Of a stretch of 5,401 bases of DNA, positions 1 to 5,401 are shown one piece after another; positions within the stretch are counted from its first letter, which is position 1; the number at the start of each line of letters is the position of its first letter. Both the position numbers and the translations under genes were made by a program. The notes below the pieces were generated by a model, which saw only the letters and a list, made by a program, of their open reading frames with translations, had not been told where the DNA came from and did no database searches. The stretch is from Thermoplasmata archaeon. Lineage in GTDB: Archaea; Thermoplasmatota; Penumbrarchaeia; Penumbrarchaeales; Penumbrarchaeaceae. Location: contig JAGLEG010000407.1 of assembly GCA_023145185.1 (NCBI GenBank), forward strand, positions 1 through 5,401, in the 5' to 3' direction.

Positions 1-33
1 CTGCAGGCAATATGGTGGAGAGAACTGGAGAGG

Positions 34-46
34 TATAAACCATTTG
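34..46 (-). promoter_or_regulatory. Candidate TATA box for the next minus-strand gene
   Basis: The minus strand reads CAAATGGTTTATACC here, with TTTATA at 39 to 34 and AAA six bases upstream, closely resembling the element before ubiX. It lies 29 nt past the stop of the small membrane protein gene. A TTG at 10 to 8 is about 26.5 nt from the TATA centre and could be a leaderless start (it would read M-P-A before the window ends). The true gene start may instead lie beyond the left edge. The rest of 1-68 shows no other recognisable element. Confidence 0.4.
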
Positions 47-68
47 GTGGATGAGATCACGTGTGGGG

Positions 69-914
69 TCACTTTCTCCTCAAGGCCAGGAATATCACAG
101 CTCCCACAAGGGATATGATGAATAGAACTGCACCTGCTGATAGCAGGACCCATTCCGCTGTCTGGTCTCCTTTTCCCTCCCCCTCTGATGAATCGGCCTC
201 ATCGGGGTTTTCATCATCTCCAGGTCCGATATCATCGATCAAGCCTTCGGAGATCGCGAACTCCAGCACCGCGATCATGACCTCCATCGTGATATCCCGA
301 TCGTCCTGATACCAGCCGCCCTCGGCGTCATGCGCCCTCGCAACCAGCACAATACTCCCAAGGTCCATGATCTCGCCTGGCTCCCTGGCCCCACCGGAGG
401 ACCCAAAGGTGCCCATCAGGTCCGCGATACTGAGATTCTGTAGAGGTATCTGATCGGTCGGGATGCCCAACCAGGGGAGGATCAGGCCCAATGTGCTTCC
501 CAGCTCCATGTCGTACGGGATCGAGAGGTTTACGGCCATCTCCCACTCCGTCCATGCACCTTCATCCCCGGTCCCCAATAGGGAGATATCCATCATCCCA
601 AGCAGAGAGATCTCCGACGGTTCGATCCACAGGCAACCGCTGAACTCCCCTGTCTTGTTATACAGCGCAAGGCTGATATTGACGTGGTCGGTCAAGGCCC
701 CTGAACTCCCCGATATGCCCAGGTCCAGGGAGAAGGATCCGGATATGTTCCTGAGGTCCAATTCCACCTCCTCGATCGCTACCTCCGGCCCGTCGTTCTC
801 CGAGGCCTCCTTGAGCGGGTCACTCTCCATTTCCAATGATATTGAGGAGAAGGACGGCACCAAGGTTAAAAGAAGTGATATCAGGGCGATCATGATGGGT
901 TGTCCATATCTCAT
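69..914 (-). CDS. Small secreted membrane-anchored protein, unknown family
   Basis: This 281-residue protein matches no family I recognise. Its layout is clear: an N-terminal hydrophobic signal segment (about residues 5-25, short Arg-bearing start then a Leu/Ile-rich core), an extracellular part of about 200 residues, a Gly/Asp/Glu-rich linker (about 228-252), one transmembrane helix (about 255-277) and a three-residue basic end, RRK. This predicts a type I protein on the outer face of the membrane. The ectodomain alternates hydrophobic and polar stretches, as expected for beta-sheet, and has sequons at N56, N79, N86, N129 and N160, consistent with archaeal N-glycosylation. There is one cysteine (C94), so no internal disulfide. 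The ATG start overlaps the stop of the upstream exonuclease gene as ATGA, and a GGGAGG site lies 9 nt before it, which fixes the start and suggests translational coupling. An internal Met8 is less likely. The gene is real with high confidence; its function is unknown. Confidence 0.85.
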   Translation of the reverse strand: MRYGQPIMIALISLLLTLVPSFSSISLEMESDPLKEASENDGPEVAIEEVELDLRNISGSFSLDLGISGSSGALTDHVNISLALYNKTGEFSGCLWIEPSEISLLGMMDISLLGTGDEGAWTEWEMAVNLSIPYDMELGSTLGLILPWLGIPTDQIPLQNLSIADLMGTFGSSGGAREPGEIMDLGSIVLVARAHDAEGGWYQDDRDITMEVMIAVLEFAISEGLIDDIGPGDDENPDEADSSEGEGKGDQTAEWVLLSAGAVLFIISLVGAVIFLALRRK

Positions 915-1684
915 TGGCCGTTTCCTCCCTTGGGGTGCCCACAGCTTTTGACCATTCTGGATACCAGGATCTCAGCGATGGGTTCGAGGTTCACTATATC
1001 CTCCTTGTTGTATTTCAATATGAGCTTGAGGGCGTTCTCGTTCCCCTCCCTCTCCCATATCTTCCAGAGCCTGACAGCGTCATCGCCGCTCATCCCCGAG
1101 ACCTCGTCAGGCCTGCTGATCCCGAGCGTCCTCTCCAGTTTTTTCAAGCCCCCCGAGTACCCGACCTTACGGCCGAGGAAGCGGAGATCAAGGTGTGGGA
1201 TCGAGGGGACACTCCCCGGGTAATGCTGCTGGATCACCGGAAGGTCAAACGAAGCCCCGTTGAACGTAACTATCATCTCTGCCCCTTCGAGCATCCTGCT
1301 GATCTCCTCACCGCAGAGGTTGAATCCCCTGACCGCGGCCCTGTATTCACGCCCATCATACACGCCGACAACCGTGATCGGAGCATACCTGCTGAGGCCC
1401 ATGGTCTCGATATCAAGGAAAACCGTGCGTTCCCTGAAGGTCGACCAGAGCCGCCAGGCCTCTCCAGCGCGGAAGAACCTGGAAAAAAATGTGATATCCC
1501 TCTTTTCAAGGTGGTTGACCGCATCCTGCAGTATGGGGTCCATGCCCTTTTTTCTGATCCCATTTATCGGGCCGGCCGATTCAGCTGCGAGAAAGGAATC
1601 CCAGTCGAGGATGCCGGAGTCCCACAGTTTTTTCTCCGTCGTTGGACCTATGCCCGGGAGGAAGATGAAGCTCTGGTTCAGCAA
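911..1684 (-). CDS. YprB-like DEDDy 3'-5' exonuclease with N-terminal HhH segment
   Basis: This 257-residue protein is predicted to be a ribonuclease H-fold 3'-5' exonuclease of the YprB/COG3359 type, acting on DNA or RNA in the cytoplasm with two metal ions. Visible motifs are Exo I FLDIETMGL (D91, E93), Exo II TFNGASFD (D147), the HLDLR segment typical of this group (H164, D166), and Exo III YNKEDI with Y225 and D229, giving the DEDDy pattern. All four acidic catalytic residues are present, so the enzyme should be active. Residues 9-25 (LPGIGPTTEKKL and following) look like a helix-hairpin-helix DNA-binding element, followed by a helical linker to about residue 85. The start is TTG: an in-frame TAG lies upstream with no ATG or GTG between, and an AGGGGAGG ribosome site sits 8 nt before the TTG. 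The gene begins 33 bp after ubiX ends and overlaps the next gene by 4 bp, so it probably sits mid-operon. The physiological substrate cannot be told from sequence. Confidence 0.9.
   Translation of the reverse strand: MLNQSFIFLPGIGPTTEKKLWDSGILDWDSFLAAESAGPINGIRKKGMDPILQDAVNHLEKRDITFFSRFFRAGEAWRLWSTFRERTVFLDIETMGLSRYAPITVVGVYDGREYRAAVRGFNLCGEEISRMLEGAEMIVTFNGASFDLPVIQQHYPGSVPSIPHLDLRFLGRKVGYSGGLKKLERTLGISRPDEVSGMSGDDAVRLWKIWEREGNENALKLILKYNKEDIVNLEPIAEILVSRMVKSCGHPKGGNGQ
924..930 (-). promoter_or_regulatory. Shine-Dalgarno site for the small membrane protein
   Basis: AGGGAGG on the minus strand lies 9 nt before the ATG at 914, inside the 3' end of the exonuclease coding sequence. Together with the ATGA stop/start overlap, it supports this start codon and re-initiation by terminating ribosomes. 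Confidence 0.7.
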
Positions 1685-1692
1685 CGTGGTGG

Positions 1693-1700
1693 CCTCCCCT
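1693..1700 (-). promoter_or_regulatory. Shine-Dalgarno site deciding the TTG start of the exonuclease
   Basis: AGGGGAGG on the minus strand lies 8 nt before the TTG at 1684. No ATG or GTG occurs between the upstream in-frame TAG (1720-1718) and this TTG, so the site identifies TTG as the start. It fills part of the 33-bp spacer after ubiX. Confidence 0.7.
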
Positions 1701-1717
1701 CGATATTTGCTATTATC

Positions 1718-2293
1718 CTATCCTCCTCCCTGTGGTATGTACCGGCCGGTCATGTCATTATCTATCTCGAGAAGGTCCATTATCCTGCCCGAGAATCGGA
1801 CCTGGAGGTCGTGCACCGTCCTCTCATCGTTGTAGTAGGATGGCGATATGGGCATCACGATGACGCCCCATGAGGAGAGGTCGTACAGTGATCTCAGAAC
1901 GGGGGTAGACAGGGGCGTCTCGCGGATGGCCAGGATCAACTCCCTCCGCTCTTTTAATGCCACGGAGGCGGTCCTGGTCGTGAGCGTATCTCCGATCCCG
2001 GATGCGATCTTGGAGGCGGTTGATGTTGTGCACGGGCATATGACCATGTGGTCAAAGACGTTGCTTCCCGAGGCGAGCTCATTGTCGATATCTTCGTCAT
2101 CAAAGACCCTGTCCACCGATCTGGCAAGGTCCTCCCGGGTCGCTCCTCTTTCCGATCTCAGTATCGATAAGGACCCCTTGTTCACTATAAGGCTTATCCT
2201 TCGGTCCCTGTTCGACAGACCCTGGATAAGCTGGAAGCCGAATCCGGCCCCCGAGGCGCCCGTCATCGAGACAACGATGTGAACTTTGGTCAT
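1718..2293 (-). CDS. ubiX: UbiX-family flavin prenyltransferase
   Basis: UbiX enzymes join dimethylallyl phosphate to reduced FMN to make prenyl-FMN, the cofactor of UbiD-type decarboxylases; in archaea such partners can act in quinone, aromatic acid or mevalonate metabolism. Numbering from the chosen start (191 residues), the flavin-binding SMTGASGA lies at 9-16, an MVICPCTTST segment at 83-92, the hallmark LKERRELILAIRETPL at 113-128, PSYYN at 151-155 and VRFSGRIMD at 165-173 near the C-terminus. These match the family in order and spacing, and the length is normal. An ATG at 2311 would add MESGST, but I prefer the ATG at 2293: the Rossmann-like first strand follows it directly, and a TATA box lies centred about 25.5 nt upstream, as for a leaderless archaeal transcript. 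The 2311 ATG would fall between TATA box and transcript start. No SD site precedes either ATG. It is probably the first gene of an operon. No UbiD gene is in the window. Confidence 0.93.
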   Translation of the reverse strand: MTKVHIVVSMTGASGAGFGFQLIQGLSNRDRRISLIVNKGSLSILRSERGATREDLARSVDRVFDDEDIDNELASGSNVFDHMVICPCTTSTASKIASGIGDTLTTRTASVALKERRELILAIRETPLSTPVLRSLYDLSSWGVIVMPISPSYYNDERTVHDLQVRFSGRIMDLLEIDNDMTGRYIPQGGG

Positions 2294-2315
2294 GGTGGAA
2301 CCAGATTCCATCCAC

Positions 2316-2329
2316 TATAAACTACTTTA
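2316..2329 (-). promoter_or_regulatory. Archaeal TATA box and BRE-like element for ubiX
   Basis: On the minus strand the sequence TTTATA (2321 to 2316) is preceded by a purine-rich TAAAGTAG stretch that could serve as the TFB-recognition element. The TATA centre is about 25.5 nt upstream of the ATG at 2293, the spacing expected if transcription starts on the start codon. It lies in the gap after the surface protein gene, 47 nt beyond its stop. It therefore probably drives the ubiX, exonuclease and membrane protein genes as one leaderless-initiated unit. Confidence 0.65.
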
Positions 2330-2368
2330 CTATGGGCGGATGGCCCTTCTCAGGTCCGCGTAAGAGGT

Positions 2369-5300
2369 TCACTGTCCCGGAGGCGGCCTTCTCGGGCCAA
2401 CGACCTTGTTACCATCTTTCATCTGCTGGATCTGCTCTTCCATCGGGACCGCTCCAACGAGAACTTTCCCGCTGCCGGCGTCCTTCACGGCCTCTTCGTC
2501 GAAGTCAACGGCGGAATCCATAAGGGCGTCCATGGAGGCGTTGAGGTCATCCTCGTCCACCTCATTGTGGTCCATCTCGTCTCCCGTGGGTACGGCCTCC
2601 AGCTCCAGCGATTCTCCGAACTCCATGCCAGGGGCGGCTTTATCGAACAGCGGTCCAGAGCCACCGGAGGACTGCCAGGCGGGGCCGTCTTCCTTCTCAT
2701 CATCCTCTTTGATTATATTGCCGGAGCCCTCCTCGTGGTACACCTGACCTCCCAGGTCGATCTTCAGATCGCTCAGGGATGACTGGTCGACGCCGATGGC
2801 CTCTCCCGCCCTCTGCTTGTCTCCGTACATCCCGGAGATCTCCTTCTGCCTTCTATCCGACTCCTTGATGTACTTTTCTGCGGCCTCATCATCCTCCCTC
2901 TCCCTCTTCTTGGAGAGGCGCAGTACGATCACGATACCAATCATCACCACAAGCAGCAGCGAAATTGAGATGATGATCACAGCCATCTTCCAGGGCTCGA
3001 TCAGCTCCTCCGTCTCTCCGTTATTATCTTCACCGTTGTCCGGGGGCTGGGTATGGCCAGGGTAGGAAAATTCGTTCGTCGGATCGGGTAGCTGTGTTTT
3101 ATCTACCTTGTTCAACGTGACCTCGATCGTTGTCTGGTCCACGTTGAAGCCGATCTCCGCCTTATTTGAGAAAGTATCGTTGTCGTAGTCATCATCTGGG
3201 CTCTGGTCCAGGTCTCCAAAGAAGGCGATCTCCCTGATGTCGGGGAGTCCATCGTTATCGTTATCATCGTCCATGAAGACCCACAGCTCGAACTGCGTCG
3301 AGAGCGGCACCTCGAAGTGTCCGTCGGTGACCGTGAGGTTGACCCTGAACTTAAGCTGCGCCTTGAATATCCCATCGGGTGGATAGAATGCGAAAAGAAC
3401 CTCTTCATCGTAGAGGGTTCTGTAGCTCATTCCACCAACGTCCGAGAACGTCCAGGTGAAGTTCAGCTGATCCCCATCGGGGTCGGCCACGTAGGGCTTG
3501 AACCTGACAGGCTCTCCCCACTCCGCCCTGATGTCATCTCCGCCGTCGCCTCCCCACTCGTTCGGGTCGGTCTCATCATAGTCGTAGAACCATTCGAACT
3601 TCTTCTCGTTGAGAAATCGTGGAGGGTCCTGTGCGTTCTCAACGTTGATGATCACCTTGATCTGGTCGTACTCGTGGATCTTATCCTCCAGCATCAGGTT
3701 GAAGGAGATGGTCTTACCTGAGTCATCCTTGGTGGATCTGTAGGTGATGTCCCAGGTGTACGCCACAAAGTCGATCTTAGTGATGGAAGCGATGCCGTCC
3801 GGGTCGGTCCGGATGGAAAGGGGATCGTCGAGATCGATATCCTCTCCCACGACGCGGAAGGTCACAGTGTCCTCCTCCATGATGTCAAATTCCAGCTCAA
3901 GGAGGTCATCATCTATGGGCTCGTCGTTGATCGCCGTGAAGACGGGTCGATCATTGGTGCCCTCAACGGCGATATACAGGGTCAGGTTCTTCGAATCCCC
4001 CGCCCTGTCAGTTGCGGTGATGGTCATGTTCACCTCGGGGACGTCGTTGTTCGTGGGAGTGAACTTGAAAATGGACCTCTTCTGGAGGTCTACCTTGTCC
4101 TTGATTATCACCACTCTCGGGTCGGAACAGGTATAGGTGACGAAGTCGTCCTCGTCGAAATCCTCACACCAGAAGGAGAACTGATATTGCATATCCTCCA
4201 CGCATCCACTGTTCTCGCTGAGGACGATAACCTCTTTCTGGTCCTGTGTCATCGTCTGGGTGTGGCCGCTGTTGATGTCCTGAAAGCTTATCCAGTATGG
4301 AGCGTCGTTTATGGGGTCAACGATAATTTTGAAGTAGTTGGAGTAACCGAACAGATCGTCTGGGGTTCCAAGGCCTCCGTCCGTTCCGGCGTCTATCACC
4401 ACCAGCCTCATCGGCTCATCCCCGGCCTTGTTCGGATGATCGTTCCTGGAGAATGTATCAAGCGCCTGATAGGTTTCGTTATCCGCTGTCCACTTCCTTA
4501 TCCTCGCTGTAATTATCGGTTCCTCGTTCAAGAGCTCAAAGGCGAAGGCGAGGTCGTCGTTCCCCTTGAAGGTGTCGTCCCAGATGGAGCCGTCCACGGT
4601 AAGCTCTGTGAGATTCATGGCATCCAGCAGGGTTCCATCCTCGTCCATATGTATGTCATCAAGGTCCACCAGGAACCTTGGTGGGAGATTGATGGGTTCC
4701 GTATGGAACTGTTTCGCCCCATCCGTGAAGGATACGAGCCCCCCGGTGTCCTTGACCGCCACCTTTACCCAGTAGGTTGTATCGGGCATCATGTCCCTGT
4801 TGAACAGGTCCTGGTTCATTCCCTGGACGGTCGAGGTGTTGTAGAGGTTGCCGGTAGGCCAGGGATCCTCGCTGGGGCTGAAGGTGGAGTTCTGGTCGGA
4901 GATGTATACCCTGTACTCCTGGAAATCCGGCTCGGTGTTGATCAACCAGGAGATCCTCGCCCAGAAATCGCCCACAGAAGGCGTCCCCTGGAACTCCACA
5001 GGTATTGGGTACTGGTTCAGGATGGAGCGGGAGTGCATGATGTCCTTATCTGTTCCTGATGGGTCAATGAAGAACCATGCTGAATGTACGCCTCCTCCGG
5101 AGTCCACGGCGACCTCCTGGCTCCATTTGTTCAGATCGGGTTCGTAATCAGTGACCTTGTACGGCCCCTGCCAGGAGGTTCCATCCGTGGATGTTGAGAC
5201 CCACACGTTGGCGTGCCTCTTCGGCTGGGTAATGGAGAGGTCCACCCATGATACCGCTATCGTCCCATCCTCTCCCAGTGCTATGGTTGGGGGTGAGTGC

Positions 5301-5401
5301 CATGCGTTGATGGATGAGTTGACCTTGATCCTGTCCCCGAAGCTCACACCGTTGTTGGTCGAACCCATGTACATGGCACATGCCCTGTCCTGGAGATTGC
5401 C
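2369..5401 (-). CDS. Large multidomain cell-surface protein, 5' end outside window
   Basis: The frame is open to the right edge, so the N-terminus and any signal peptide are missing; at least 1010 residues are visible. Numbering from the Met at 5374, residues 1-120 carry Asp-box/BNR-like strands (STNNGVSF at 5-12, STDGTSW at 62-68), probably the end of a beta-propeller. Residues about 124-228 resemble a fibronectin III domain. Residues 229-700 hold about four cadherin- or PKD-like beta-sandwich repeats, bounded by NDAPYW, TNDRPVF and AQDPPRF, with DPDGD at 631-635. An Asp-rich TSP3-like calcium-binding segment lies at about 701-742. A Pro/Gly/Glu stalk leads to one transmembrane helix (about 797-819), then SKKRER as a positive-inside signal and about 180 acidic cytoplasmic residues ending in RRPPPGQ. 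About ten N-glycosylation sequons lie in the ectodomain. The likely role is adhesion, cell-surface structure or glycan/protein binding. Catalysis cannot be claimed: Asp-boxes are structural and no sialidase active site is visible. Stop is TGA. Confidence 0.92.
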   Translation of the reverse strand, partial: GNLQDRACAMYMGSTNNGVSFGDRIKVNSSINAWHSPPTIALGEDGTIAVSWVDLSITQPKRHANVWVSTSTDGTSWQGPYKVTDYEPDLNKWSQEVAVDSGGGVHSAWFFIDPSGTDKDIMHSRSILNQYPIPVEFQGTPSVGDFWARISWLINTEPDFQEYRVYISDQNSTFSPSEDPWPTGNLYNTSTVQGMNQDLFNRDMMPDTTYWVKVAVKDTGGLVSFTDGAKQFHTEPINLPPRFLVDLDDIHMDEDGTLLDAMNLTELTVDGSIWDDTFKGNDDLAFAFELLNEEPIITARIRKWTADNETYQALDTFSRNDHPNKAGDEPMRLVVIDAGTDGGLGTPDDLFGYSNYFKIIVDPINDAPYWISFQDINSGHTQTMTQDQKEVIVLSENSGCVEDMQYQFSFWCEDFDEDDFVTYTCSDPRVVIIKDKVDLQKRSIFKFTPTNNDVPEVNMTITATDRAGDSKNLTLYIAVEGTNDRPVFTAINDEPIDDDLLELEFDIMEEDTVTFRVVGEDIDLDDPLSIRTDPDGIASITKIDFVAYTWDITYRSTKDDSGKTISFNLMLEDKIHEYDQIKVIINVENAQDPPRFLNEKKFEWFYDYDETDPNEWGGDGGDDIRAEWGEPVRFKPYVADPDGDQLNFTWTFSDVGGMSYRTLYDEEVLFAFYPPDGIFKAQLKFRVNLTVTDGHFEVPLSTQFELWVFMDDDNDNDGLPDIREIAFFGDLDQSPDDDYDNDTFSNKAEIGFNVDQTTIEVTLNKVDKTQLPDPTNEFSYPGHTQPPDNGEDNNGETEELIEPWKMAVIIISISLLLVVMIGIVIVLRLSKKREREDDEAAEKYIKESDRRQKEISGMYGDKQRAGEAIGVDQSSLSDLKIDLGGQVYHEEGSGNIIKEDDEKEDGPAWQSSGGSGPLFDKAAPGMEFGESLELEAVPTGDEMDHNEVDEDDLNASMDALMDSAVDFDEEAVKDAGSGKVLVGAVPMEEQIQQMKDGNKVVGPRRPPPGQ

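Noticed and set aside
914..1873. Long plus-strand open frame (319 codons) opposite the exonuclease and ubiX genes
   Set aside because: It lies antisense to two genes with clear family motifs, crosses their boundary, and its translation shows no recognisable domain. It is best explained by codon bias in GC-rich coding DNA.
2336..2359. Possible terminator hairpin (GCGGA/TCCGC) after the surface protein gene
   Set aside because: The stem is only 5 bp with a 14-nt loop and no T-run follows on the minus strand. Archaeal terminators are usually T-rich, so this is likely chance.
4187..5059. Plus-strand open frame of 290 codons opposite the surface protein
   Set aside because: It is antisense to well-supported domain-bearing coding sequence and its translation has no recognisable motif. 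It is a shadow frame.
5366..5374. Met codons at 5374 and 5368 as the true start of the surface protein
   Set aside because: The frame stays open to the window edge, the residues lie inside a beta-propeller-like strand, and no signal peptide follows. The real start must be further upstream.
5015..5401. Active sialidase or neuraminidase
   Set aside because: Only Asp-box-like structural motifs are visible, and one is imperfect. No arginine triad or catalytic residues can be assigned, and the N-terminus is outside the window.
1..5401. CRISPR array, insertion sequence, tRNA or rRNA gene
   Set aside because: I saw no regularly spaced direct repeats, transposase motifs with terminal inverted repeats, or tRNA/rRNA-like segments. 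Nearly all bases are taken by the four coding sequences.

Overview
The window looks like a piece of an archaeal genome, most likely from the Thermoplasmatota or a related euryarchaeal group (moderate confidence). The reasons are archaeal-type TATA elements (TTTATA) placed about 26 nt upstream of start codons with no leader, single-pass surface proteins with large beta-sandwich ectodomains, abundant N-glycosylation sequons, and many acidic residues. The phylum is an inference from style; no rRNA or other taxonomic marker gene is present.

Four protein-coding genes occupy almost all of the window, all on the minus strand, so the biological order runs from high to low coordinates. First (5401 to 2369) is a large surface protein whose 5' end lies outside the window. 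It has Asp-box/BNR-like propeller strands, a fibronectin III-like domain, several cadherin/PKD-like repeats, a calcium-binding TSP3-like segment, one transmembrane helix and an unusually long acidic cytoplasmic tail. After a short intergenic gap carrying a TATA box comes a UbiX-family flavin prenyltransferase (2293 to 1718). Next is a YprB-like DEDD exonuclease with an N-terminal helix-hairpin-helix segment (1684 to 911, TTG start). It overlaps by four bases (ATGA) a small secreted, membrane-anchored protein of unknown family (914 to 69). A second TATA-like element at 34-39 probably serves a further minus-strand gene that begins at or just beyond the left edge.

The last three genes probably form one transcription unit driven from the promoter at about 2316-2329. 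The 33-bp gap and the ATGA overlap support this, as do Shine-Dalgarno sites in front of the two internal genes but not in front of ubiX. Their functions have no obvious common pathway: cofactor synthesis (prenyl-FMN), nucleic-acid processing and a cell-surface protein. No UbiD partner decarboxylase is visible here. No RNA genes, CRISPR arrays, insertion sequences or long repeats were found. I found no convincing new defence or mobile system; the points most worth a second look are the surface protein's tail and architecture, the leaderless/SD promoter logic, and the unexplained ubiX-exonuclease-membrane protein grouping.
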